Source: Linyphia triangularis
Taxonomy: Eukaryota; Arthropoda; Arachnida; Araneae; Linyphiidae
Direction: 5' to 3'
Assembly (NCBI GenBank): GCA_963978545.1
Contig: OZ021729.1
Coordinates: 7,251,501-7,315,500, forward strand
DNA: 64,000 nt
A program made the translations under genes and the position numbers. Positions 11,444 to 23,578 of this stretch are shown here, one piece after another. The notes under the pieces are model-generated. The model was not told the DNA's origin. It saw nothing but the letters and a program-made list of their open reading frames with translations, and made no database searches. Every line of letters starts with the position of its first letter. Position 1 is the stretch's first letter.

Positions 11444-12153
11444 TGTTGCGTTAGTGGGTTCGAAAGATTTGAAGCCAAAGCAGATCAAAACATGCAGAAA
11501 TTTATTCCAGTATAACTCTTCACAGATTCCTTTACAACACCAGAACTTCTCGTTCTAGTAGACTCAATACAGCTCTATACACAACAATATAGCACAAACA
11601 GCAGTTAAACTTGACACACAACTGCTAAATCACCGCAAAAAGCAATGCAATACAGTTCACTTTAGAACTACTCTGAATGCTCACCGAGACTCAGTATCTC
11701 AACTCAGTAATTCCAGTCAACTAACTGACTTATCTTAGTCAACTCCACTAACTGGCTCATGGCCGGGCTTATATAGGAATCAAATCTTCTGGAGACTTCT
11801 AGAGGTAGATATTTGGAGAACTTTCCAGATCGTAGTCGAAATGTCCTATACATGTACATGGAAACCGAAAATGCCGCCACGTTTGGCGATAAAAATTAGT
11901 CGCCAAAACCATCGCCAACTTGGCTCCAATTTGGCGACATTGCCATTACCATAATGTTAAATGCCCTGCTCCTTGTAAAACTCGCTTCTCAGCATTATCT
12001 CTGTAAGACTCGTTATCAAGCACTAATAGACACACTGCAGGGAAGCCAAGTTAAGACGAACTATTGCACTGCCTTATGCAAAATTTGCATAAATTTTCCT
12101 ATTTACAAAATTAACACTACGAAATATTTACAAATACACAAAAATTCGTAACA
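11444..12153 (-). mobile_element. Solo LTR, copy 1
   Basis: On the minus strand it starts TGTTACGAATT and ends CAACGCAACA, the TG...CA ends of an LTR. It is flanked by a perfect 4-bp duplication ATAT (11440-11443, 12154-12157). About 700 bp align with the copies at 23579 and 54780. AATAAA lies near the 3' end on the minus strand. There is no internal retrotransposon region next to it, so it is a solo LTR. The ATAT target and 4-bp duplication suggest a Ty3/Gypsy element. Confidence 0.85.
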
Positions 12154-12773
12154 ATATTGTATATGTAAATTTAAGTATTCTCTAAACTTGGAAAATTATA
12201 GAAATGTATTCATTTACATACCAGCTATTTTAATTTTCTGACTTCATCATCTATTAGATTCTTATTAATTTTGATTGTGTGTTTATAAAGAAATTAACTT
12301 TTTTTTTTAGCGAATCGTACATTATAAATCATACAATTGAGATTTCAAGTCGTCTTTTCCTTTTCTTTTTAACTAAAAAAATGCAGAAGCTTAATTTTAA
12401 CATGAATATTCTTTTTTTGTTTCAATGATAATTAAACATCGTTAAACTATCTTTCCACCTGTAAGGTGATTTTTTGCGATGATCCTCCTTCTCTTTCTTT
12501 GCAAAACCAAAAATTTATTTAAAAAAAAAACAAAAAAAAAAACTCATCGTTTGAAACGGATTGCTTGTTTACAATCACAAATTGTTTCATTCATTTGAAG
12601 ATTTGAAATTAAGAAAAAAATCATTAAGAGTTCAAATATATTGTGAAGTTGGGACAATTTATTGTAGATGATAGAGATATGAGAAAACTCTTTACTACTC
12701 CTACTATAGATGTGAGAAAATTTCGTTTTCAGCACTTCAAGAAAGCGAGGAATTTTTGTCCCTCTCTTTTTTT
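12154..12773. other. Intron sequence, nothing recognised
   Basis: AT-rich with A and T runs (about 12519-12541). A 63-codon minus-strand frame has no domain. Confidence 0.4.
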
Positions 12774-13480
12774 AATTACCCATATGTTAACATAGGGTTA
12801 TGAAAGTATTGTTTTTGGTCCCCTTTTTTTCCCCCCCGATTTTTCTGCATTCTCCACGTTTTGGCTCCTCCTGATTGAACAAAAAATGGTCTAGAAAAAG
12901 TGTATGTATGTGTGTACATGGAAAGTATAGCTACCGTACTAATTGACTTACGAAGTTCAAATTTTATGTAGGAGCTAGTGGTGGCCATATGACCTGTCAT
13001 TACGGTTTTCGTCAATATTACGCATGCGCAAAACATGAAAAATTTCAACAATTGCTCTAAGGATTTTGATCAAAATCACAGTGGTAATTCCTCTTAAGTT
13101 ATTCTAAACATCCCCACCTCCAAAATTCCATCAAAAATGCTATAAAGATGTAAAAAAAAATTGAAAACGAATACTTTTAACACAGTAGAGTTCTTTCCTC
13201 TTGAGCAGCACTCATCAACGAACATTTTTCTCCCCTCCTCTATTTCACTTAGAAGAGAGGATAATGTAAGAATTATCGAAAAATATAAAACCAAAATCCC
13301 CAATTTGGTGTGCTTTTTTCCCCTTGTAAGAATTATTGCCAAAATTATCGCCAAAATGGCAATTTTTTTAAAAAAATGAATCAAAATATGAAAATAGTAA
13401 TAACAATATTCCACATCAAATTTAAATGAAGTGTCCAGTATATAACAGTGTAATTAAAAGTTATGCGATGTTTTACACCC
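12774..13480. repeat. Dispersed repeat beginning ACCCATAT...ATAGGGT, copy 1
   Basis: It begins with a palindrome (ACCCATATGTTAACATAGGGT with one mismatch) followed by atgaaagtat. It aligns over about 650 bp with 16234-16975 and 38468-39040, including blocks reading ggccat(a/g)...cgtcaa, gcgcaaa/gcataagg and the end gtgtaatt(a/g)aaag. Ends and class are not resolved. Open frames on both strands in this copy are not conserved as protein in the others. Confidence 0.7.
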
Positions 13481-13913
13481 CTACTTTTATTTTCCTTTTA
13501 CAAAATCTCTCCCAAAAGTAAAACACAGTATCCGAGATGAACTTATAAAAATTTAATTCCTCTAAGATATTTTAAATGCGAATAAACGTTTTTGGATATT
13601 CAATCCTTTTCTTATACGGCACAATACATTTAAAACATGTATTAATAATGTGTTTTAAGAATACAATCATAGCCAGTTTAAATTTTTAGTGATATTTATT
13701 GCCTGAAATCTATCCTTGCTGAGGGTGATGACGTATTTGAACAAAGCTTTACTGATTTGTAGTTTTTATACGAACATCAATGTTGCCAAGTCAACGAGTT
13801 TAACGACAAACTGAAAAAAAAACAAAAAAAAAAAAAAAAAACTTATGGCCTAGTATAGAAGATCTAATACGATATCATTATACTAATTACAAAACAAGTT
13901 ACAATTTAAAATG
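13481..13913. other. Intron sequence, nothing recognised
   Basis: AT-rich with poly(A) near 13816-13841. No feature supported. Confidence 0.4.
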
Positions 13914-13921
13914 CTTTAAGG

Positions 13922-14631
13922 CAGGGGTTGGTACGCGTACCACTGGTGGTACGCGGGAACGTTTCAGGTGGTACGGTGGTTTCAGGTGAACTAAAAAAAA
14001 GGTTTATTGATCTTACAGAAGATAGTTCAATGAAAGATTATTTTAAAGAGAAATCTTTAATTAACTTCTGGATCGGATGTAAAACCGAGTACCCTTTGAT
14101 CTCCCGGAAAGCTCTGCTATTTTTGATGCCATTTGTCACGAGTTACTTGTGTGAGAGTGGATTTTCTGAACTCTTGTACATAAAAAATAAACATAGAAGC
14201 AGAATAAGTGTTGAAGAGGACTTAAGATTGAAGATAAGTTCCATTACTCCTAATGTTGATATTTTAATCGCAGGCAAACAACAAGTTTCGCACTAAAGAC
14301 TATAAAAGCATATTTTGTATGATGTTTAATATTTTGCTGAGTTTGTACTAATTTTTTATTTGTATGTTTTTAGACTTATGGGTAATACATAAAACTGTAA
14401 ATTAATACCATTTTAATATTTTTATTTCTCCTTTATTATTAGCATGTTATAAATAAACAAATATCTAACCATTAAATATGAAGTTTTTTCAGGAATTTAA
14501 TTCAAAAAGTCTTTGAACACTTTTAGAAGAGTAAATATTATACGTTTTTTAAATTATTTAGGTCTGGTGGTACGTCAAAATTTCTCAAAAAGTCAAGTGG
14601 GTCGCAGGTGCAAAAAGGTTGGGAACCCCTG
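13922..14631 (+). mobile_element. hAT element, internally deleted, with transposase C-terminus
   Basis: Ends CAGGGGTT and AACCCCTG are flanked by a perfect 8-bp duplication CTTTAAGG (13914-13921, 14632-14639). GGTGGTACG motifs occur inside both ends. At 710 bp it is much shorter than an autonomous hAT element. The right duplication merges with the left TTAAGG of the next element, so this element landed on the end of that piggyBac-like copy. Confidence 0.93.
13928..14296 (+). pseudogene. hAT transposase C-terminal fragment (ZBED5/FAM200-like)
   Basis: An uninterrupted 122-codon frame. The first ~18 codons are translated element end and unlikely to be protein. From about residue 25 it matches the hAT C-terminal dimerisation region: FW...EYPLISRKALLFLMPF, then SYLCESGFSELLYIK, then KHRSRISVEEDLRLKISS and a final Q...SH, all typical of the ZBED5/FAM200-like branch. 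In complete transposases this segment follows the RNase-H-like catalytic domain, which is absent here, so no transposition activity is expected. The frame has no stop codons, which suggests a fairly recent deletion derivative. Host use as a domesticated protein is possible but nothing in the sequence shows it. Confidence 0.88.
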
Positions 14632-14637
14632 CTTTAA

Positions 14638-15334
14638 GGTAAACATATACGTCGAAAATCGCAAAAACTGACAAAACAGGCATTTTTGTTTATTCATTCT
14701 AAAATATTCTCCAATTCATTATCTTTAAAATGATACCAATAACTTTCTTATAGTTAAAATACTTTTTTAATTACATGCAATTTCGTAAAGGTCGACGTTT
14801 AAAACATATTTAGAAAAAAGAAATTGTCGAAAACTTTGAACTCAATTTCTGGAGAACTGCTTTTCATTGTTGAGTGAATGTACTCCAACGGTGATATCGT
14901 AAGAGTTAATTAACTGATTTTTAAAATTTAAACTGTATAATTTAGATAACATTTCAGAGTACGGGCCCTAGCTGTTTACAAAATTTTTGGTAAAAAAGTA
15001 GATTTTTTTATGTAATTTAGAATATTTTTATTTTTGGAAAAATTTAATTTTCTAGCACTTTACACGTTAAAAGTTAAAATTTAAAAAATATGTAAGTTAT
15101 ACATTATATTTTGCTTGGGCCCCTTGTATCAATATTATGTTTTTAATTTCCAGTAAGAAATTTGTTTCAAAATTAATTAGGTATTATTTTATCAACGTTG
15201 TAATGAAGCCTTAATTAGTGAATTAAAATCCAATTAATTAAATAAATATTTTATTTTTTTACTTTTTGTTATTGCAAATACATTAAATTTTTTTCTCTTG
15301 TAATTCTCACAAATATTTAACACGCTGACATAAG

Positions 15335-15369
<35 letters not shown>

Positions 15370-15388
15370 TCCAACGTATATGTATACC
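14638..15388 (+). mobile_element. TTAA-flanked element, GGTATACATATAC family, diverged copy
   Basis: Flanked by TTAA (14634-14637 and 15389-15392). The left end GGTAAACATATAC is slightly changed; the right end is GTATATGTATACC. It is 751 bp with a long A run at 15339-15367 and no coding capacity. It belongs to the same family as 24806, 42710 and 62275. The hAT element at 13922 is inserted at its left boundary. Confidence 0.8.
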
Positions 15389-15392
15389 TTAA

Positions 15393-16037
15393 AGTTGGAA
15401 TTAAGGAAATTGGAATTTTTAAATAAATAAATATTATTGCATCTAATATCTTAATACTGATTTTTCTTCTTTATTTTTTTTTTAAAGTCACTAGTGTTTA
15501 ATCAGCTTTCTTGGCTATCAATAATGTTTATTGAAATCAATTAAGAGGTGAAACAAGACAACTTTTTCCTCCAAAATATATTTTATGCATTTAGCTTTGA
15601 TGTGTAAATATTAAAATGAATTATTTGATGTGTAAATATTAAAATTAATTATTTGATGTGCAAATTTTAAAATATTATAAATACTTGTAATAATGGGTTT
15701 GGGAAAAATAAGACAATTTTGTTCTGAAACATGTGACACCCCACACTACTGTATCATCTTTTGTTGAAGTCAACCAGAAATAAATACTATCAAAATATTG
15801 TTTCCAAAAATCTTACAAAATCAAAAATATATACTAAAATTTTTATAGTTTGTCTCTATTTAATTTTTATAATATTTTTTTATGTAAAATTAATGTTAAA
15901 TAACAGGTAATTTTGTAGCGTTCTCATCACCGGAGGAATGAGATAAAAACATCATTCTCTTCAGGAATGTATGAACTATTTTTTAAAATCAGAAAAAAAA
16001 ATTGGGATTTTTGAAAAAATTTCGGTACTGGACCCCC
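15393..16037. mobile_element. AT-rich intron with right end of the GGTCC...GGTACCG TTAA family
   Basis: From about 15905 to 16037 the sequence matches the right terminal 130 bp of the element at 17252-17954 (caccggaggaat...aggaatgtatgaactat...ttcggtactgg) and ends CCCCC before TTAA (16038-16041). The left end of this copy could not be found. A tandem duplication of a ~36-bp ttatttgatgtgtaaatatt block is seen at 15597-15670. Confidence 0.6.
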
Positions 16038-16233
16038 TTAATTACATTTTAAAACTTTTTATTTTTTATTGAACATTTCATTCTCTGCATTTATGGACAT
16101 TAATTTTCATAATATTAAAAAAAACAAAAAGTAATGTCTTTTATCTTAACCGCTATAATAATACTATTGTTTTACATTATATCTCCCTTTATAGTAAGTA
16201 CCAAGATTTTCGAAGAACTTTTTTTTCACTTTC

Positions 16234-16290
16234 AATTACCCATATATACATAGGGTAATGAAAGTATAGTATTAGCAAGTATAGTTTCGT

Positions 16291-16321
<31 letters not shown>

Positions 16322-16975
16322 GGTCTTGAATTTCTCCACGTTTTGGAACATTCTAATCCCAAAATAGTGATATAGAAAAAATGTCTATCTGTGTGTATGT
16401 GGTCAGCATAACTCCCGAACACAATTCACCTACGATGTTCAAATTTGGTATGCGGGTTGCCGGCTGCCATGGGACCTACAATTAAGATTTTCGTCAAAAT
16501 CGCTCATGCGCATAAGGTAGCTACCATTGAAAATGTAATGTTTTTCAATGATTGCTAAAAAACGGCTCAAACAATTTTGTCCGAAATCGCCGTGGTAATG
16601 CTTGTTAAGGTGTTCTAAGCAGCCTCACCTGCGAAATTCCCTTAAAAAATGTTTTAATGGCGTAAAAAGATGAAAAACGAATGTCTTTAACACAGAGCTC
16701 TATTTCCTTGAGCATAGCTCATCAACGACCATTTTTTCTCCTTTCCTCAGTTTCCCTTATAAGAAAGGATAGTATAAGAATTATTGAAAAGTATATCGCC
16801 AAAATCATCTACTTGGTGAATTTTTTTTTTAAAGACCCATACAAGAATTATGGTAAAAAATATCGTCAAACTGGCCATTTCTCCCAAATGAAGGATGAAA
16901 ATATAAAAAAGTTAAATGACTCAAATTGATATTAGTGCTATAGTGTAATTGAAAGCTGGGCGATGTTACACAACC
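16234..16975. repeat. Dispersed repeat beginning ACCCATATATACATAGGGT, copy 2
   Basis: It starts with the perfect palindrome ACCCATATATACATAGGGT followed by aatgaaagtatag and runs in parallel with the copies at 12774 and 38468. An A run (16292-16317) interrupts it. No protein can be supported. Confidence 0.75.
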
Positions 16976-17032
16976 ATAGTTTGAATTATGATCAAATGCC
17001 TTTTTTGCGTAGAAAGACATATATATTTTAAC

Positions 17033-17143
<111 letters not shown>

Positions 17144-17251
17144 TTATAAATGTAAAATTGTCTACTTCTAAAAGGATTTCAAAGTAATCCGAAACATAAA
17201 GCATTCTCTCATTCCGATAGAGTACATAAATATATTTTAATTTCCACTTAA

Positions 17252-17954
17252 GGGGGTCCGGTACCGAAAATAAAAAAAACTTTATTTATGTACATTTTTA
17301 TGTCAAAAATTTATTTTATGTATGAGATACTATTTATATATCTTTGAGAAAATGTTTTTTTAAATATTGTGTTTAGTTATTTAAAAAAAATTTAAAAACC
17401 AAGAAAAATCCATAATAATTGATGTTTGCGTATTTTGATATAAGTCAAGAAAAAATAAATTTTCTTTCAAAGTGAAAGCTTTCTGTAATACATAATTATA
17501 TAAAGAAAATTTTGTCTTCACAGAATTTTGATAGGTGAATTAAAAAAAATTAAAAAACATCTCAAAGTTAAAATATTGAAATTTTTGCTTTTGTTTATGT
17601 TATCTTTTATGCTAAATGTTATATTTCAAAACAGAATTAAAAAAATAAAATTCTGTGAAGACAAAATATTTAAAACTATATAAATTAAATGCTCCAAAAA
17701 TTTGAATAGCCAATTGTGAATGGTTCTGGAGATATATCGATTTGAATATGCAACATCTGTGAAAAACACACTTTAAGCAGACGCTTCAATGTGTTTTTCC
17801 CATTAGTGATGTTTAAATCACAGGCAATTTTGTGGCGTTCTAACCACCGGAGGAATAAGATAAGAACATCATTCTCTTCAGGAATGTATGAACTATTTTT
17901 TAAAATCAGAAAAAAATTTTGGGATTTTTGAAGAAATTTCGGTACTGGACACCC
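17252..17954. mobile_element. TTAA-flanked element, GGGGGTCCGGTACCGAAA family
   Basis: The left end GGGGGTCCGGTACCGAAA follows TTAA (17248-17251). The right end TTTCGGTACTGGACACCC precedes TTAA (17955-17958). It is 703 bp, AT-rich inside and without an open frame. The right 130 bp recurs at 15905-16037. Confidence 0.85.
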
Positions 17955-17958
17955 TTAA

Positions 17959-19874
17959 AAGCTGAAATAACAATTTGCTTAATTAGTAAATTGAAAGAGT
18001 TACGCGGAGAGAGCAGGCTTCAATAATTTAATGCGTAAAAATAGTAGATAGCGTCACGTCTCAAATTACCTTCTCCCCACGTAAAATATCACGTCAGCAG
18101 AGAATGACAGGATATCGTATTTAATTAAATTAATCCACTCAGGCATGAACTCTCACCTCCAATTAAATAGAAGAAAAATATCAAGTGAGCTAAAAAAAAA
18201 AAAATCGATTATGCAATAAGCGAATACTTAAACTGTTGTTCAGTTGTGTCTATTCCACGTCAATGCGTACAAGACAGTGCTTTTGGATTGTGCTTATTTT
18301 GGCACCATTGTGTGCGAAACAGTATTAAATCGCTGTTCTTCTTAGTAATTTGGTAGAGACTATTTCGGTTATTGTGAATAATTTTTTTCACAAATGGGAA
18401 AAGATATGATTTTCATGAACAGATTGCGCTGTAGTAATCTGTGAGCAACTGTGCAGTGCAACTTAAATAAGCTATGAACTGTTAATACTCTTTATGTAAA
18501 GTGCCATCTGTTAAAAATAAAATGAACTATACTTAGTGTGGGTAAGAATTTAATTTTTTTTTTCATGGCACTTCTGTGAAAACCGAACTATTTTCAAACA
18601 CTCGCACATTATCGATTTTTCAAATATTCTGTTACTTTCGAATCACTCTGTAGTAAAAAATTCCGAGATAGCATGCAAACTTACGAAAACCTTATCATTA
18701 GACATGCAGAGACAAGGTTGCAGACTAAACCCCACGACAAGGTATTTTAATGGGTTTTGTGAAAATGTTTGCTACAGCAACCCTCCAAAAATATTGATTT
18801 TAGATTGGCGCATATACTACACGGTAAACCTTGTAACCAGCTTAATATGAAAAGGTTTACACCCTCTTCACAGTTTGAAACCTTGTTGAAAAGTTGGTCG
18901 TGAAAATGTTAGTAAAAGCTTGTCAACTGCGAATTAGAACCCCTTTTTCAAGCTTTTAAAAAAAAGTTTGCAACTTTGTCATCTGGGCCCAGCATACTTT
19001 TCGCTTAGGAAGTTTACACATGGTATTGAAAAGGTTAAATTGCTATCTGGCTTACCAGTTTCTAATTCAAATTAATTTAAAGTTCTTAAAAAACTTACTT
19101 TGAAGATTTTCTCTGCATAAGTAAATGCAATATAGACTTTCATTTCATTGGTGAATGATTAAAAAGTATTGGGAGTTATTCCCTTTATGAAAAGGATTTG
19201 TAATAATCACCAAATTAATATTTAACTAACATAATATTTTCCATATGACAAATATTTATAATTATTTATTATTACCTTTTATTTATTACATTCCCTGACA
19301 AGTAAAATTAAACAACTACAATTAAAGTAAATGAATGAAATTAAAATAATCTTAAGCAAAGGAAATTCTTTCTCTATTTCTTTTTTCAACTCATTTACAG
19401 AAACTGTTATTGACTGCATAATTTTCAATTTATTTAAAAGAGCATTGTGACTTAAAATTACTTGGTATTTCAAATAAATCAGAATGTCTTTTGGTTTTTC
19501 TATAATGAGAATGAATTTGACAGCTACATATCCTAATTCCAGTTAATGCCACGAAACGGAGAACAGTAATTTCCAATTATTACGGTTAATAAAAAGTATA
19601 TGTAAAGGAAGAGTATATAGTATTTAAAAAATATTTTAATTATATGGATTTAAATGTCTTTAAGACTACTTATGTTTATTCATATAAACAAATGCTTTTT
19701 TACAAAAGCAACTTGAAATTTCGGCTTGTAATGATATTCCCCATGATGATTGCATGTTATTCTCGAAGAAATGGTTTTAGCATTTAAAAATTCAGGGTTA
19801 ATTGTAATAAATTAAATTATATTAATAAATCCGTATAATTAAAAAATGCTACTTATGTTTTGTTCAGGAGAAAC
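17959..19874. other. Intron sequence, nothing recognised
   Basis: About 1.9 kb of AT-rich DNA without a repeat partner or convincing open frame. A 64-codon minus-strand frame at 19279-19473 has no domain. Confidence 0.4.
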
Positions 19875-19888
19875 AAAAACGCAAGAGG

Positions 19889-20065
19889 CCGACCAAACGG
19901 TATAGTGGTTAGTGTACTAGCTTCTAGACCACGAGGTTGCGGGTTCGAGTCCCGTGTTGGCATGGGTGTTTGTAAATGTATGTTGGCTTGTCTAATGACG
20001 AATGTTTCGGCGCATTATAGCCCTCGTGTTGCTGACGGTGCCAGATAATCTGAAAACAACCAACC
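19889..20065 (+). mobile_element. tRNA-derived SINE, copy 2
   Basis: A full-length copy flanked by a perfect 14-bp duplication AAAAACGCAAGAGG (19875-19888 and 20066-20079). The tRNA-like head has box A TATAGTGGTTAGTGTAC and box B GGTTCGAGTCC. The 3' part holds CGGCGCATTATAGCCC and ends in ATAATCTGAAAACAACC plus CAACC. It is the cleanest copy here and gives the element boundaries. Confidence 0.95.
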
Positions 20066-20318
20066 AAAAACGCAAGAGGTAGACAGAACACAAGTGATTG
20101 TTTATCTTAAATTAAAACCTAACAGACTTCCAAATAAATACAAACATTTCACTCTGGTTAAGCTACTTTAATTGGAGGATAATATCAAACTTAGAAAAAT
20201 ATGTTATTTATATGAAGAAGCGTTCACTACAAAAACCCAGTTAGATCTGATAAAATAAAGATTGCGTTGTCTATAGTACATCATCCACAATATTCACATC
20301 ATGGACTATTCCCGCATT

Positions 20319-20402
20319 TTATTATTATTATCATTATCATTATCGTTGTCGTTGTTGTTGTTGTTATTATTATTATTATCCTTATTATTATTATTATTAT
20401 CC

Positions 20403-20433
<31 letters not shown>

Positions 20434-20435
20434 CC

Positions 20436-20469
<34 letters not shown>

Positions 20470-20654
20470 CCTTATTATTATTATTATTATTATCCTTATT
20501 ATTATTATTATTATCCTTATTATTATTATTATTATCCTTATTATTATTATTATCATTATTATTATTATTATTATTATCATTATTATTATCATTATCCTTA
20601 TTATTATTATTATTATTATCATTATCCTTATTATTATTATTATTACTATTATTA

Positions 20655-20691
<37 letters not shown>

Positions 20692-20825
20692 TATCATTAT
20701 CATTATTATCATTATTATTATTATTATTATTATTATCATTACTATTATTATTATTATTATCATTATTATTATTATCATTATTATTATTATCATTATTATT
20801 ATCATTATTATTATCATTATTATTA

Positions 20826-20860
<35 letters not shown>

Positions 20861-20894
20861 GTTATTATCATTGTTATTATTATTATTATTATTA

Positions 20895-20932
<38 letters not shown>

Positions 20933-20940
20933 GTTATTAT
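20319..20940. repeat. (ATT/ATC)n microsatellite, about 620 bp
   Basis: Imperfect ATT repeats interspersed with ATC, CTT and GTT variants. It creates long I-, L- and N-rich open frames in four frames, all artefacts. Confidence 0.99.
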
Positions 20941-22409
20941 TCAATTCTAAATGTTTCGAAAAGGCCATAAACACACAAATTTCTGGTCAATGCACTTTTT
21001 CTTTTTTTTAATTTGCGATCAAAATTATCTTGTTAAACGTTGGCGAGAAAAAGACTCATTTCGCTAGCATTGAATGTGACGTCACGGCTTCGCAAACATC
21101 TTGGCTTGAAATGCAGCAGCGGAAACCAGATTTGCAAGTTTCTCGCAAATCACGCCAACCTGTACGGATTGTTTCAATTGTCTACCAACGCCAAACTTTT
21201 TTAACGCCAACTATTTGGCAGAAACCTTACGATAACAATAGAACCAATAGGGTATCTTTATGACACGAATTTTGTTGACTGTTTTGATCGGACTGGTTTT
21301 GATTCGGTTTGGGGCATTTTCTTTTCTTAATATTTAAATAACTAATTTTTTTAATAGAATTTTTGTTTAAATATTTAGAATCAGAAAGAAATTCTTCATA
21401 AATATGTACTAATTCCACTCGTTTTTAAAAAATGCGGGAATTATCCAGTAAACGTCAAATACCTCTTTTAGCCATTCCTATTTCACTCACTTGAATATTG
21501 CTACAACTCTGAAATTTGATACAAATGCCAATACAGATGAACATAGAAAAAGTAAAACATATTCGTCCTTGATTAAGCAAATGTAAAGGGCCGAAAAAGG
21601 AAAAAACGTTTCAAAAGCGTTATATTCAAACATACTATTTTTCCCAAGTATATCATACTTGAAATTTATTAAAAATGTTGAATTCAGCTAGTATTATATA
21701 TATTCAAATGTCTCAATATTCACCGTACTTTCACAACAAGGGACTTTGAATTTGTGGTATCTTTTATATATTCCCAAGAATCTTGAATAAATTTCCAATT
21801 CTTTTACTCTTGTGTGTCGTCTTTTAAGTTGAAGGAGCGTTGCTTTGTCACTTATTCAGTTATTTGATTTTGGGATTTTGTTAAGAGTAGCAGGATTAGA
21901 TTGCTTCAATGTACGTTTTCATACATGCATGTCCTATTGTGTGGATCTTATGAATGAATGTATGAAATTTAATAGCGAGTACATTTTGCTTTTTCGAAAC
22001 TCCAGTAAATTGAAAACCATATGCAGATCTTGTCGATATCGATAAATTTATTTGGTGGGTTGCGTTTGGAACACTTTGGAGCTTAACTTTATCAAAAATT
22101 CAATCTTCTTTTATGAAAAGAATGTGATACAATCTTCTGTTGATGTAAGTGAGTTCGTGTTTTAGAATAACTTAGCTGGAGAGTTCTCAAAGCATCGAAT
22201 TTCAATATGGCGAACCTTAAAAAATATCGAAAGTAGGTCTATTTTTAATCAGCCAAAGAAAGTAAGCAAATAGAGTTAAAATAAGTTTTAAAATATCCCC
22301 AACAGCACAAATACTTTGACCATTATCGGATCGACACTGGCCAATCGAGATGAGACCATTTGTAGACTGGACGTCTGCAACGGGCTCTCGGCCAATCTTC
22401 CCCGTTGTA
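20941..22409. other. Intron sequence; one TGACGTCA site
   Basis: A perfect TGACGTCA lies near 21077 within a GC-richer stretch (21040-21240) that may be a MITE relic with gttggcg/cgccaac motifs at both sides. Small open frames on both strands have no domain. The rest is AT-rich with nothing recognised. Confidence 0.35.
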
Positions 22410-23071
22410 GACTGAGAGGCGACTGCAATTTTTGGACCCCATCGAACATCATTCTGAATTTTTTAGAGAAATTAGAGAATGGGAGTAGATTACGAATCCA
22501 CTGGTCTGCCGTGGCAAAAATGGACGAAACTGGTCAAAAATTGACTTTCAATAAGTTGGACTAAATCCAATTGCCAAATGCGCCATAACTTGCCAAATAA
22601 TGAGCATTTTTTTTATTTGGTAACCCGCACTCTTTAATTTTCAATTTCAATTAAGAAGTTTGCAGACGATTCAGATATCTGGCGACGGTCTACTCGCATC
22701 TATTAAAAGGCAGCCAAGTTGGCAAAAAATATTACGTCACTTATGACGTAACTGATGTCGCCAATTTGGCTTACTTTTAAAAGGTATAAGTTTTCCGAGC
22801 CAAAGATCAAAAAACGTTTGCGCTTTTTCTCATTGAAAATCAAAATGCTGTGGGTTGCCAGACGAATAAGTTTGTTCTATTTTTGGCAAGTTGTGACAGA
22901 TTTGGCAATCGGATTTTAGTTCAACTCATTCCAAGTCGATTATTGATCAGTTTCGGCCATTTTTGCCACTGCAGACCAGTGGATTCCTAATAAACTCACT
23001 TTTCTCTAATTTCTATAAGAAATTCAGAATGATGTTCGATGGGGTCCAAAAATAGCAGTTGCCTCTCGGAC
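22410..23071. mobile_element. Foldback MITE, copy 2 (GACTGAGAGGCGACTGCA family)
   Basis: Bounded by TA on both sides (22408-22409, 23072-23073), with ends GACTGAGAGGCGACTGCA and TGCCTCTCGGAC. It is 662 bp, the two halves are inverted copies, and the centre is a tgacgtaa palindrome near 22740. No transposase. Confidence 0.88.
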
Positions 23072-23574
23072 TATTGGTGTTTCAAATATACTGAAAGTTT
23101 TGAAATATTGATGAAAAGCTTAGAACTGAAATATATAGTTATAAGAAAGGACGAAAGGGTAAAAAATACTTATTGTGCTGGTTTTAACATGTTTATTTAC
23201 AAAAAAAAAAAACAACAAAAAACAAAAACAAAAATCCGTGTAATTTGGAAATATGCTCGAGATTTGGCATAGAATGACATATCTTCCCAAAACCCCTGTT
23301 TTCGCCATTGGCTAATATCGCTGTGTTACCTGAGATATAATTTATATATGCTTTTGCAATGTTGAAAACACTTTTAGAAGGAATGATTTTTTTCAATTTA
23401 TAGTAAGTCGTACTTTTATATATTTTTGTATCAATAATAAAAGATTGTGATAACTCAAATTAAGAAAAATTTAGCGAAAAATCTAGACATCCAATATTTT
23501 AGACTAATATTTCTAACTTTTACGAGATTGTTATGTAATACGTTCTAGAAAAGTTTAAAATTCGTCTATGTAAA
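23072..23574. other. Intron sequence, nothing recognised
   Basis: AT-rich with an A run near 23202-23240. Overlapping small frames on both strands are not supported. Confidence 0.4.
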
Positions 23575-23578
23575 GTAT

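Noticed and set aside
19889..19965. Possible functional tRNA gene
   Set aside because: Box A and B are present, but the same head is followed by a fixed tail and target duplications in four places, so these are SINE heads. The acceptor and anticodon stems do not pair convincingly.
20267..21011. Long open frames rich in I, L, N or S (up to 236 codons) on both strands
   Set aside because: They are translations of an (ATT/ATC)n microsatellite in several frames at once; no gene.
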